Positions 35,466 to 44,266 of a DNA stretch of 64,000 nt are shown piece after piece. Numbering within the stretch: position 1 is the first letter of the stretch; each line of letters starts with the position of its first letter. Under the pieces are notes generated by a model that saw only the letters and a program-made list of their open reading frames with translations, ran no database searches and was not told the DNA's origin. A program made the translations under genes and the position numbers. The stretch is taken from contig NZ_CP108101.1 of NCBI RefSeq assembly GCF_036195325.1, positions 4,960,001 to 5,024,000 on the forward strand. The letters are read 5' to 3'. The DNA is from Streptomyces sp. NBC_00234. Its GTDB lineage: Bacteria; Actinomycetota; Actinomycetes; Streptomycetales; Streptomycetaceae.

Positions 35466-36448
35466 GCCGCCGCACCCGCGCCCGTGGTGGGACGGCGGCG
35501 CAGCCGCCGCAGCCGGGAAGCCCTGTCGATACCCATCGAGTCCAGCGTCTCTTCCAGAATGTCCTGCGGCATACGGCGCAGTGCGGCGGCGCTCATCGAC
35601 CGCAGCTTGCGCGCCACACCGGGTTCGAGTTGGGAAATCGCGCCCAGATGGTGGGAGATGACGGCGCAGTAGGTGCGTACCGCCTTCGGGAGAAGCGTTT
35701 CCGCCTCCCGGTCCTGAGCGGTCTCCTCTATCACCTGGTCGAATGCGCGAATGAAATCGAGCTGTCGCATATCCCCGGTCCTGGTGAGGGAGGACGCGAC
35801 TCCGCGCCGGTAGAAGATCCCGAGCAGGCCGACGGCCGCGAAGGACTCCGCCTCCCGGTGCAGCCGCCAGATCCACGGCCGGTCCTCGGCGGTGTGCAGC
35901 CCCGGCGTGAAGTGGATCAGCCCGCGGTCGACCAGACGGCGGTGGTAGATCCCGGCCCAGGCGTACGGATAGTCGACGGAGGTGGTGCGGCCGGCCGGGA
36001 GGATGGCCTCGCGCGGATTCATCGGCACGTCCCGCAGACCGTGCGGAACCCGGCGCAGCGAGCGCGACTTGCCCTGGCACCGCACATGGTCGGTCCGCAG
36101 GAAGTCGCAGCCCAGGCGGTCCATGGCGGCGACCAGGTCGGCGCAGTGGCCGTGGGCCAGCCAGTCGTCGCCGTCCAGGAAGGTGACGTATTCACCGCGG
36201 GACGCGTCGAGCCCGGTGTTGCGGGCCGTCGCCAGCCCCTCGTTCCGTTCGTGCCGTCTCAGCACCACCCCGGGGATCTCCTCCCGCGCGCGGCGCAGGA
36301 GGTCCGCCGTCCCGTCGGTCGAACAGTCGTCGACGAGAATGAACTCGAAGTCCTCCCGGGCATTGGCCCGCAGGCTTCTGAGGGTGTCGGGCGCGTATGT
36401 CTGCACGTTGAAGAACGGCACGATGACGGAGAGCTTAACCACCCGCAT
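35462..36448 (-). CDS. family 2 glycosyltransferase (copy B)
   Basis: 328 residues. GT-A motifs DDCSTDGT (about 43-50) and DGDDW (about 91-95), then DYPYAWAGIYHRR and GIFYRRGVASSLTRTGD, matching copy A residue by residue in long stretches. GTG 36442 is an alternative start two codons later; neither start has a clear ribosome site. It begins its own transcription unit, divergent from the synthetase operon by 213 bases, and is coupled to polysialyltransferase-like copy B. Confidence 0.87.
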   Translation of the reverse strand: MRVVKLSVIVPFFNVQTYAPDTLRSLRANAREDFEFILVDDCSTDGTADLLRRAREEIPGVVLRRHERNEGLATARNTGLDASRGEYVTFLDGDDWLAHGHCADLVAAMDRLGCDFLRTDHVRCQGKSRSLRRVPHGLRDVPMNPREAILPAGRTTSVDYPYAWAGIYHRRLVDRGLIHFTPGLHTAEDRPWIWRLHREAESFAAVGLLGIFYRRGVASSLTRTGDMRQLDFIRAFDQVIEETAQDREAETLLPKAVRTYCAVISHHLGAISQLEPGVARKLRSMSAAALRRMPQDILEETLDSMGIDRASRLRRLRRRPTTGAGAAA

Positions 36449-36661
36449 CACGCTAGGGCGGGCCCCGGCATTTGCCCCGTCCCCAGCAAGGATGGTGGGT
36501 GAACGGCGAATGTCGGAACGATGAACCGGCTTGATTCCCCAAGGAATTCGGGGCCGGAACTCGCTGTTCCCGGGTGGATTCGCCAACCGTCGGTGGGCTG
36601 TTAACCATTTGTTGCCGCCACGTTGGGCCGCTCCTCGGAATGCCTTCCTAACTTCTACGAC

Positions 36662-38050
36662 GTGCCCCCACGTACCAGCAATACGGCCGACCCGGCCGTT
36701 ACCGCCCCCGACGGCAGCACGGCGCTCCGCGTAGCCGTACTCGCCGACTCCGACACCCGGTGGAAATGGGGCGCGCTCACCGCGCGCCGCCTCACCACCG
36801 GCACCGACGCGTCGCTCGCACACGAACGGCCCGTCGAGGTCAGCGGACTGCTGCTGCGTGGCCGGGCCACCCCCACCCCCCGGCAGCTCGCCGAGGTCGG
36901 GGAGGTGGGCATCGACGCCGCTCGCGTCCGTGAGGTGACGGCGGTCGAGTTCCTGCACGCGGTGCGGGAGGAGGGGTACGACCTCGTCGTCCTCGCCCTC
37001 GTGGGCGGCGCCGTCCAGGCGATGCTGCACGGTCTCGCCGCGCTGGACCTGCCCCGCAGGCCGGTGATCGTCACCGGTTACGTGGGGGTTGTCTACGAGA
37101 AGCTCGCGGACGGGCTCCTCCTGCGCCACGGCGCGGACGTCGTCCTCGCCAACTCCCGCCACGACGCCGAGCGTTTCCGCGCGGTGTACGAGGGAGTGGG
37201 CGCCGACGCCTCGGCCGTCACGGAGGCCGCACTGCCGTTCCTCGGCGGTGCGCCGCACCGGCCGGAGGAGGGCCGCGACACCGTCGTGTTCGCCGCCCAG
37301 CCCTCCGTACCGGCATCCCGCGCCGACCGCACGTACCTGCTGCGCAGGCTCGTCGAGCACGCCCGGCTGCACCCCGGCCGCGAGGTGCTCCTGAAGCTGC
37401 GCTCCAAGCCGGGGGAGCACACCACCCACATCGAGGAACTGCCCTACCAGCGGCTGGCGGAGAAGCTCCCGGGCGGCCTGCCGCCCAACTTCCGCCTGGT
37501 GTACGGGCACATGGGCGAGGTCCTGGACCGCACCGACCTGCTGGTCACGGTCTCCTCGACGGCCGCGCTCGAATCCCTGCACCGCCGGATCCCGACCGCC
37601 GTCCTCTCCGATCTCGGCGTCCGGGAAACCCTCGGCAACCACCACTTCATCGGCTCCGGACTCCTCACGTCCTGGGACCGGCTGGACGGCGGATTCCGGC
37701 CCCGGCCGGACGAGGAGTGGCTGGCGGGCCAGGGCGTCGCCGCCGACGGTACGTACGCCACGGCGTACGACACCGCCCGCGCCGCGGTCACCGAGCTGCT
37801 CGGACGGGACCGGCTCCCGCCCCTCGCCCCCTACTACACACCCGCCACCGCCCCGGGCTACCTCCCCGGCATCCTCGCCCGCCACCACCTGGGCACCGAC
37901 GGCCACCCGCTGCCGGGCGCCGCGGCGCCCAGGGAGACCGGCCGGGTCAGGGGAGCGGTGCGCGAAACCGTACGCAACGCGGCACGCGGGGCCTACCGGC
38001 AGGGCGTCCAGCGCGTCGCCCCGGTGATCCGCCGGATGGGCGAGCTGTGA
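36662..38050 (+). CDS. DUF6716-type putative glycosyltransferase (capsule/KpsS-like)
   Basis: 462 residues, GTG start. GT-B-like features: ADSDTRWKWG near the N-terminus, a second Rossmann half with LKLRSKPGEHTTHIEE, and TVSSTAALESLHRRIPTAVLSDLGV, reminiscent of the donor-site loops of KpsS/KpsC-type transferases that use CMP-Kdo. I infer a CMP-nonulosonate-using, perhaps chain-starting enzyme. First gene of the synthetase operon, with a 50-base gap to the next start. The DUF name is from memory and the activity is unproven. Confidence 0.65.
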   Translation: MPPRTSNTADPAVTAPDGSTALRVAVLADSDTRWKWGALTARRLTTGTDASLAHERPVEVSGLLLRGRATPTPRQLAEVGEVGIDAARVREVTAVEFLHAVREEGYDLVVLALVGGAVQAMLHGLAALDLPRRPVIVTGYVGVVYEKLADGLLLRHGADVVLANSRHDAERFRAVYEGVGADASAVTEAALPFLGGAPHRPEEGRDTVVFAAQPSVPASRADRTYLLRRLVEHARLHPGREVLLKLRSKPGEHTTHIEELPYQRLAEKLPGGLPPNFRLVYGHMGEVLDRTDLLVTVSSTAALESLHRRIPTAVLSDLGVRETLGNHHFIGSGLLTSWDRLDGGFRPRPDEEWLAGQGVAADGTYATAYDTARAAVTELLGRDRLPPLAPYYTPATAPGYLPGILARHHLGTDGHPLPGAAAPRETGRVRGAVRETVRNAARGAYRQGVQRVAPVIRRMGEL

Positions 38051-38100
38051 CCGGGCGCACCGCGAACTCCCGCGCCGAGACCACCACTTCAGGAGCCTCC

Positions 38101-39336
38101 ATGACGCCGACCCCGACCGTGCTCGCAGTGATCCCCGCCCGCGGCGGGTCCAAGGGCGTCCCCGCCAAGAACCTCGCCCAGGTCGGCGGCATCCCCCTGG
38201 TCGCCCGTGCCGTACGCGCCTGCCTCGGCTCGGCCGAGGTCACGGACGTCGTCGTCACGACCGACGACCCGGCCATCGCGGAAGCGGCCACGGAAGCGGC
38301 CGCCGCGCTCGGCGAAGCCGCCCGGCTGCACTGCGTCCGGCGCCCCGAGGCCATCGCGGGGGACACCGCGACCAGTGAGGCCGCGGTCCTGCACGCCCTC
38401 GACACCTACGAGGAACTGCCCGGCCGGACGGCGGACGTCGTGCTCCTGGTGCAGTGCACCAGCCCCTTCGTGACCCGCGAGGACATCGACGGCGTCGCCG
38501 CCGCGGTCGCCCACGAGGGCGCCGACACGGCCGTCACCGTCGCCCCCTTCCACGGCTTCGTCTGGCGCGACGGGCACGCGGTGGAGGACGGCAGCTACGG
38601 CGTCAACCACGACAAGGCCGTACGCCCCCGCCGCCAGGACCGCCCGCAGGACCTGCTGGAGACGGGCGCCGCGTACGCCATGGCCGTGCCGGGATTCCGT
38701 ACCCACCGCCACCGCTTCTTCGGCCACACCGCGCTGGTGGCGACCGACCCGGCCCGGGTGCTGGAGATCGACGACCCGCACGACCTGGCCCGCGCCCGCG
38801 CCCTCGCGCCGCTCCTGGACCCCTCACCGCTGCCCACCCGCGAGGACATCGACGCCGTCGTCCTCGACTTCGACGGCACGCAGACCGACGACCGCGTCTT
38901 CGTCGACTCCGACGGACGCGAGACGGTCGCCGTCCACCGGGGCGACGGCCTCGGCATCGCGGCCCTTCGCAAGGCCGGCCTTCCGCTGCTGATCCTCTCC
39001 ACGGAGCAGAACCCGGTCGTCGCCGCCCGCGCCCGCAAGCTCAAGGTCCCCGTCCTCCACGGCATCGACCGCAAGGACGAGGCGCTCAAGCAGTGGTGCG
39101 AGGAGCAGTCCATCGCCCCCGAGCGCGTCCTCTACGTCGGCAACGACGTCAACGACCTGCCCTGCTTCGGCCTCGCGGGCTGGCCCGTCGCCGTCGCGAG
39201 CGCCCACGACTCGGTACGCGCCGCGGCGCGCGCCGTCACGACCACCCCCGGCGGCTTCGGCGCCATCCGCGAGATCGCGGCCTGGCTCCTGGGTCCCACT
39301 CTCACCACCACCCCTGTCTCGACCCCCACCAAGTAA
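38101..39336 (+). CDS. fused CMP-nonulosonate synthetase and HAD phosphatase
   Basis: 411 residues. N-terminal cytidylyltransferase (about 6-225): VLAVIPARGGSKGVPAKNL, the CTP-binding signature, with QCTSPF in the middle. C-terminal HAD domain (about 250-405) with motif I DFDGT at 256-260, motif II LSTEQ, Lys in DRKDEAL and motif IV GNDVNDLP: all catalytic residues present, KdsC-like. It would dephosphorylate a nonulosonate 9-phosphate and then activate it with CTP. AGGAG sits 6 bases before this ATG; a GTG at 38047 overlapping the previous stop is a weaker start. Confidence 0.85.
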   Translation: MTPTPTVLAVIPARGGSKGVPAKNLAQVGGIPLVARAVRACLGSAEVTDVVVTTDDPAIAEAATEAAAALGEAARLHCVRRPEAIAGDTATSEAAVLHALDTYEELPGRTADVVLLVQCTSPFVTREDIDGVAAAVAHEGADTAVTVAPFHGFVWRDGHAVEDGSYGVNHDKAVRPRRQDRPQDLLETGAAYAMAVPGFRTHRHRFFGHTALVATDPARVLEIDDPHDLARARALAPLLDPSPLPTREDIDAVVLDFDGTQTDDRVFVDSDGRETVAVHRGDGLGIAALRKAGLPLLILSTEQNPVVAARARKLKVPVLHGIDRKDEALKQWCEEQSIAPERVLYVGNDVNDLPCFGLAGWPVAVASAHDSVRAAARAVTTTPGGFGAIREIAAWLLGPTLTTTPVSTPTK

Positions 39337-39349
39337 GGAACGCACCACC

Positions 39350-40279
39350 ATGAGCAACACCTCCCGTCTGCGCACGCTCGGCACCCGCACCGCGGGCCCC
39401 GGCCGCCCCGTCTACGTCACCGGTGAGATCGGTATCAACCACAACGGTGACCTCGACAACGCCCTCGCGCTGATCGACGTGGCCGCCGAAGCCGGCTGCG
39501 ACGCCGTCAAGTTCCAGAAGCGCACCCCTGAGATCTGCACCCCGCGCGACCAGTGGGACATCGAGCGCGACACCCCCTGGGGCCGGATGACCTACATCGA
39601 CTACCGTCACCGCGTCGAGTTCGGCGAGGACGAGTACCGCACGATCTCCGACCACTGCGCCAAGCGCGGCATCGACTGGTTCGCCTCCCCGTGGGACACC
39701 GAGGCCGTCGCCTTCCTGGAGAAGTTCGACGTCCCGGCGCACAAGGTGGCCTCCGCCTCCCTCACCGACGACGAGCTGCTGCGCGCGCTGCGCGCGACCG
39801 GCCGCACGATCATCCTCTCCACCGGCATGTCGACCCCGCGCCAGATCCGCCACGCGGTGGAGGTCCTGGGCTCGGACAACATCCTGCTCTGCCACGCCAC
39901 GTCGACGTACCCCGCGAAGGCCGAGGAGCTCAACCTCCGCGTCATCAACACCCTTCAGCAGGAGTACCCGAACGTCCCGATCGGCTACAGCGGCCACGAG
40001 ACCGGCCTCCAGACCACGCTGGCCGCCGTCGCGCTCGGCGCCGCGTTCGTCGAGCGCCACATCACCCTCGACCGCGCCATGTGGGGCTCCGACCAGGCCG
40101 CCTCCGTCGAGCCGCAGGGCCTGACCCGCCTGGTCCGCGACATCCGCACCATCGAGGCGTCCCTCGGTGACGGCGTCAAGAAGGTGTACGAGTCGGAGCT
40201 CGGCCCGATGAAGAAGCTCCGCCGGGTCACGGGCGTCGTCGCCGAGAGCGACGCGTCCCCCGAGCCGGTCGCGGTCTGA
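39350..40279 (+). CDS. neuB: NeuB-type nonulosonic acid synthase lacking the SAF domain
   Basis: 309 residues. The NeuB barrel is clear: VTGEIGINHNGDLDNALALIDVAAEAGCDAVKFQKRTPE, WFASPWD, STGMSTPRQI, CHATSTYPA and GYSGHETG. It condenses phosphoenolpyruvate with a mannose derivative to make a nine-carbon acid. It ends soon after the barrel, about 40-50 residues short of usual NeuB, so the C-terminal antifreeze-like (SAF) domain that contributes to the active site in NeuB dimers is missing. 13 bases after the synthetase gene; no epimerase gene is near. Confidence 0.88.
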   Translation: MSNTSRLRTLGTRTAGPGRPVYVTGEIGINHNGDLDNALALIDVAAEAGCDAVKFQKRTPEICTPRDQWDIERDTPWGRMTYIDYRHRVEFGEDEYRTISDHCAKRGIDWFASPWDTEAVAFLEKFDVPAHKVASASLTDDELLRALRATGRTIILSTGMSTPRQIRHAVEVLGSDNILLCHATSTYPAKAEELNLRVINTLQQEYPNVPIGYSGHETGLQTTLAAVALGAAFVERHITLDRAMWGSDQAASVEPQGLTRLVRDIRTIEASLGDGVKKVYESELGPMKKLRRVTGVVAESDASPEPVAV

Positions 40280-40289
40280 GCGCCGACCG

Positions 40290-41348
40290 GTGAACCTCGC
40301 CTTCGTCGAGAGCCCGGTCCAGCTCCTGAACGTCCTGGAGTGGACCCACGCAAGGGGAGGACCCGACGCGACCGCCACCACGGTCGTCGTCCTCCCCCCG
40401 GTCGACCCGATGTCGCGCGGTCAGCTGCGCCGGATGGCAGAGCTGGCCCGCGACGAGGGCATCACCGTCCGCTGGCAGGAGGCGCGCGGCGACGCCGGCG
40501 CGCCTCTGAAGACGCTCCGCGCCCTGGCGGGCCTCGTCCGCCGGGCGGAGCACATCGTCATCGGCGACCCGTTCTCCCGCTACGTACAGCTGCTCCTCAC
40601 GATGGTCCGCGCCCGGCGCCTCACGGTGGTCGACGACGGCACGGCCACCATGGAGTTCGTGGCCCAGCTGGCCCGGGGCGAACGCCTCGTGCGCTGGCAC
40701 CGCCGGGGCGGCAGCAAGGGCCCGCGCGAACTGGTCCTGGCCCCGGTCACGGCCGCCGCACGGCGCCGCTTCACCCCCACGGCGAACCACACCGTCGAGG
40801 TGTTCACCGCGATGCCGGTCGAGGCTCCGCCCGGCATCGTGGTCACCGCGAACGAGTTCGCCTGGACCCGCACCCGCTTCGGCCCGCCCCTGATCACGAG
40901 GGGCGCCGACCTGGTCGGCACCTCCCTGGTCGAGACGGGCGTGGTCGACCCGGTCCCGTACCAGGAGGCGGTCTTCTCCCTGGCCCGCACCCACAACGCC
41001 ACCCGCTACTTCGCGCACCGCCGCGAGTCCGCGGAGAAGCTCCACGCCCTGGAAGCCGCCACCGGCCTGGAGATCGTCCGCCCGGACCTCCCCCTGGAAC
41101 TCATCGCCCGCCGCGGCCCGATCGGCCACACGGTCCTGAGCTTCCCGTCCACGGTGGTCCACACCCTCCCGCTGGCCCTCGCGGGCACCGGAGTGAAGGT
41201 CGCGGTCTGCGACATCGCCCCGGAATGGCTCCGCGAATCGGCCTCACCCCGGGCCCAGGGCTTCCTGAGCGGCGTCACGGAGACGGCCCGCGACGTACAG
41301 CGCCTGGCGCCGTGGCGGGTCACGTCCACGGCGGTGGGGGAGATCTGA
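40290..41348 (+). CDS. GT52-like (LPS-sialyltransferase-like) transferase
   Basis: 352 residues, GTG start 10 bases after neuB. VVDDGTATMEF near residues 113-123 (the [DE]DG element), YFAHRRES (His-Arg) and SFPSTVVHTLPLAL (S/T motif) match in order the pattern of GT52 and other bacterial sialyltransferases. No membrane helix. Likely acceptor and donor are a surface sugar and CMP-nonulosonate, from the neighbours. Last gene of the operon. Overall similarity to known GT52 enzymes looks low, so I give only moderate confidence. Confidence 0.65.
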   Translation: MNLAFVESPVQLLNVLEWTHARGGPDATATTVVVLPPVDPMSRGQLRRMAELARDEGITVRWQEARGDAGAPLKTLRALAGLVRRAEHIVIGDPFSRYVQLLLTMVRARRLTVVDDGTATMEFVAQLARGERLVRWHRRGGSKGPRELVLAPVTAAARRRFTPTANHTVEVFTAMPVEAPPGIVVTANEFAWTRTRFGPPLITRGADLVGTSLVETGVVDPVPYQEAVFSLARTHNATRYFAHRRESAEKLHALEAATGLEIVRPDLPLELIARRGPIGHTVLSFPSTVVHTLPLALAGTGVKVAVCDIAPEWLRESASPRAQGFLSGVTETARDVQRLAPWRVTSTAVGEI

Positions 41349-41555
41349 GAGACGATGGCCCGGCCTGCGGTCCGGCACCGGTTGCGCCGCACCACCTGAG
41401 CATCCGGTGCTGAACAAGCCGCGCAAAGCGACGCAAGAGTTTACCCACCCCCATCTCACACCACACGCCGTCGAGCCATCTTTTGTTCCTCTATGCGGCT
41501 GAAGTTTTGTTGATCTGTGGTCAGTTGAGGGGGCAAGGGCTCTACCCTTCAACAG

Positions 41556-42809
41556 GTGAACCAGTTGAAGTCCCGCGCGTCCCACTCCGATGCCGAGCTG
41601 CCCGGGGGAGCGGCCCAGTCCGGCGCCCTGCCCGGTGGCCTGTCCGACGAGCTCCGGCTGGAGCTGATCGCGTTCCGGCGTGATCTGCACATGCACCCGG
41701 AGCTCGGCAATCAGGAGTTCCGTACGACCGCCGCCATCAAGGCCCGGCTGGAGGCGGCCGGCCTCGCGCCGCAGGTGCTGTCCACCGGGACCGGGGTGAT
41801 GTGCGACGTCGGTACGTGGGACGGCGTACGGCCCATGCTGGCGCTGCGCGCGGACATCGACGCGCTGCCCATCCCGGACACGAAGGCGGGTGTGTCCTAC
41901 CGGTCCACCGTGCCCGACCGGGCGCACGCCTGTGGGCACGACATCCACACCGCCACCGTCCTCGGCGCCGGCCTCGTGCTGGCCGAGCTCGACCGGCAGG
42001 GGCTACTGCCGAACGCCGTCCGGCTGATCTTCCAGCCCGCCGAGGAGGTCCTGCCCGGGGGTGCGACCGACGCGATCGGGGCCGGGGTGCTGGAAGGCGT
42101 CGGGCGGATCATCGGGGTGCACTGCGATCCGCGGGTCGACGTCGGGCGGATCGGGCTCCGGGCCGGGGCGATCACCTCCGCCTGCGACCGGCTGGAGGTG
42201 TCCCTCGACGGGCCCGGCGGGCACACCGCCCGGCCGCACCTGACCACCGATCTGGTCACCGCCGCCGCCAAGGTGGCCACCGAGGTGCCCGCGCTGCTCG
42301 CCCGGCGGGTGGACGCGCGCTCCGGGCTCGCCGTCACCTGGGGACGGCTGGAGACCGGGCACGCCTGCAACGTGATCCCGCAACACGCCGAGATGTCCGG
42401 AACGGTTCGCTGCCTGGATCTGGCGGCCTGGCGGGCGGCGCCGGACCTGGTGCACGCGGCGATCGACGAGGTGGCCGGAATGCACGGGGCGAAGTCCGTG
42501 ATCGAGTACGTACGGGGCGTGCCGCCCGTCGTGAACGACGCGGCGGCGATCGATCTGCTGGGCGCGGCAATGACGGAACGGCGTGGTTCGTATGCGATCG
42601 AGGACACCGAACAGAGCCTCGGCGGCGAGGACTTCTCCTGGTATCTGGAGCATGTGCCGGGCGCGATGGCACGGCTCGGAGTCCGTACGCCCGGCGACAC
42701 GCGCGGCCTCGACCTGCACCGGGGGAACTTCGATGCGGACGAGGAAGCGATCACGGTCGGAGTGGAGCTCTTCACGGCTGCCGCGTTGCTCGACGGCAAC
42801 CGCACGTAA
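41556..42809 (+). CDS. M20 family amidohydrolase (IAA-amino-acid hydrolase type)
   Basis: 417 residues, GTG start. Metal-binding blocks are FRRDLHMHPEL, HACGHDIHTAT (near 123-133), FQPAEE (near 160), and a dimerisation domain with GGHTARPH. It hydrolyses an N-acyl amino acid or similar amide in the cytoplasm. It lies 139 bases before the nucleoside transporter genes but has its own upstream region. That region has only a half-site (CTATGCG at 41491) of the palindrome seen at the neighbouring nucleoside genes. Link to nucleoside metabolism is therefore uncertain. Confidence 0.88.
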   Translation: MNQLKSRASHSDAELPGGAAQSGALPGGLSDELRLELIAFRRDLHMHPELGNQEFRTTAAIKARLEAAGLAPQVLSTGTGVMCDVGTWDGVRPMLALRADIDALPIPDTKAGVSYRSTVPDRAHACGHDIHTATVLGAGLVLAELDRQGLLPNAVRLIFQPAEEVLPGGATDAIGAGVLEGVGRIIGVHCDPRVDVGRIGLRAGAITSACDRLEVSLDGPGGHTARPHLTTDLVTAAAKVATEVPALLARRVDARSGLAVTWGRLETGHACNVIPQHAEMSGTVRCLDLAAWRAAPDLVHAAIDEVAGMHGAKSVIEYVRGVPPVVNDAAAIDLLGAAMTERRGSYAIEDTEQSLGGEDFSWYLEHVPGAMARLGVRTPGDTRGLDLHRGNFDADEEAITVGVELFTAAALLDGNRT

Positions 42810-42875
42810 CCGGACAGGTCACCTCCTGTTCGCGACGATCCGATAACGGCTTCCGTACAGGTCCTTATCTGACAT

Positions 42876-42891
42876 CTACGCGCGTTACGAT
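42876..42891 (+). promoter_or_regulatory. nucleoside-regulon palindrome and -10 box of the BMP gene
   Basis: CTACGCGCGTTA (42876-42887) matches the shared CTACGCGCGTAG site in 10 of 12 bases and runs into TACGAT (42886-42891), a probable -10. It stands 57 bases before the TTG start of the BMP lipoprotein. Confidence 0.55.
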
Positions 42892-42947
42892 CGCGGCGAA
42901 ACCAGCGCCGGAAGAGGCGCTTCGGTCAGGTTTGAAGGAGCCTTCCC

Positions 42948-44000
42948 TTGCGCCGGATCACCAGGATTGCCACCGTGGGCCTCGCGTCCGCGGCGCTTGC
43001 CCTGAGCATTACGTCTTGTGGAGACAGCTCGTCGAGCTCGAGCTCCAGCTCGGACTCCAACGACAAGAAGACCGCGATCGCGTACGACATCGGTGGCCGC
43101 GGCGACCAGTCGTTCAACGACGCGGCCTACGCGGGCCTCGCCAAGGCCGAGAAGGAACTCGGTGTCCAGGGCACCGAGGCGGAGCCCTCCGACGGCGAGT
43201 CGGATGCCGACAAGGTCCAGCGCCTCACCGAGCTGGCCCGTGCCGGCAACAACCCGGTGATCGGTGTCGGCTTCGCCTACGCGCCCGCCATCAAGAAGGT
43301 CGCGCCGAAGTTCCCGAAGATCACCTTCGGCATCATCGACGACGCCTCGGTGACCGGCCCGAACATCGCCAACATCGTCTTCAATGAGGAGCAGGGCTCC
43401 TACCTCGCCGGTGTCGCCGCCGCCAAGGTCACCAAGACGAAGACCGTCGGCTTCATCGGTGGCGTCGAGACGCCGCTGATCAAGAAGTTCCAGGCCGGTT
43501 ACGAGCAGGGCGTCAAGGACACCGACTCGTCGGTGAAGGTCCTCTCGCAGTACCTGACCCAGCCGCCGAACTTCGACGGCTTCTCCAAGCCCGACCTCGG
43601 CAAGGCCGCCGCCCAGGGCCAGCTCGACAAGGGTGCGGACGTCGTCTACGCCGCTGCCGGTCTGGCCGGTTCCGGTTCCATCGAGGCCGTCTCCAAGGCC
43701 GGCAAGTGGAACATCGGCGTCGACTCCGACCAGTACAACCAGAAGGGCCTCGCCGCCTACAAGGCCAGCATCCTGACCTCGGTCACCAAGGATGTCGAGG
43801 ACTCGGTCTTCAACCTGATCAAGTCGGTCCAGGACGGCGACCCGCAGAACGGTGAGATCCGCTACGGCCTGGACAAGGACGGCGTCGGCCTGGCGATGTC
43901 CAACCCGGCCTTCACCAAGATGACCGATGTCATCGCCGCCGTCGACACGGCGAAGCAGGAAATCATCGACGGCAAGATCACCGTCAAGACCACCCCGTAA
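42948..44000 (+). CDS. BMP-family nucleoside-binding lipoprotein of an ABC transporter
   Basis: 350 residues with a TTG start; AAGGAG is 7 bases upstream. Lipobox SITSC near residue 24, a Ser-rich tether, then a basic membrane protein (BMP/PnrA) fold: DIGGRGDQSFNDAAYAGL and the C-terminal YGLDKDGVGLAMSNP. BMP proteins bind purine or pyrimidine nucleosides on the outer membrane face. It precedes an ATPase and two permeases, then cytidine deaminase, consistent with nucleoside import. A stem-loop after the gene may reduce downstream read-through, giving more binding protein than transporter. Confidence 0.92.
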   Translation: MRRITRIATVGLASAALALSITSCGDSSSSSSSSSDSNDKKTAIAYDIGGRGDQSFNDAAYAGLAKAEKELGVQGTEAEPSDGESDADKVQRLTELARAGNNPVIGVGFAYAPAIKKVAPKFPKITFGIIDDASVTGPNIANIVFNEEQGSYLAGVAAAKVTKTKTVGFIGGVETPLIKKFQAGYEQGVKDTDSSVKVLSQYLTQPPNFDGFSKPDLGKAAAQGQLDKGADVVYAAAGLAGSGSIEAVSKAGKWNIGVDSDQYNQKGLAAYKASILTSVTKDVEDSVFNLIKSVQDGDPQNGEIRYGLDKDGVGLAMSNPAFTKMTDVIAAVDTAKQEIIDGKITVKTTP

Positions 44001-44027
44001 CGGCTCCCGCCGTCCGGCTGGTTTCCC

Positions 44028-44068
44028 GTGGGCCCGGAGCGAGCGCGATGCCGCCGCTCCGGGCCCAC
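44028..44068 (+). terminator. stem-loop after the BMP gene (partial terminator)
   Basis: Perfect 13-bp stem, GTGGGCCCGGAGC with GCTCCGGGCCCAC, 15-base loop, between the binding-protein gene and the rest of the transporter operon. The ATPase has its own promoter-like region further on. Confidence 0.6.
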
Positions 44069-44176
44069 GCAGTGTCCCCGGGACAGAAGATCCGCCCGTC
44101 GCAGTGCCTCTCCGTACGGTCCAAGATCATGGCGTTTGGACCGTGCCGTGCACCTGTGTTTCACGATTCGGCAGCG

Positions 44177-44191
44177 CTACGCGTGTAGACA
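44177..44191 (+). promoter_or_regulatory. nucleoside-regulon palindrome upstream of the ABC ATPase
   Basis: CTACGCGTGTAG (44177-44188) differs from the consensus CTACGCGCGTAG by one base and overlaps TAGACA (44186-44191), a possible -10 box, about 75 bases before the ATPase start. Confidence 0.6.
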
Positions 44192-44266
44192 GCCCTCCGG
44201 CGCGATAACTTCACCCCCGCCCTTGCCCCTCCGCCCCCGCTCCTGTCCGGCCAAGGAGAGTGCGTC

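Noticed and set aside
41491..41500. A fifth nucleoside-regulon site upstream of the M20 gene
   Set aside because: Only the left half CTATGCG is present; the right half does not match.
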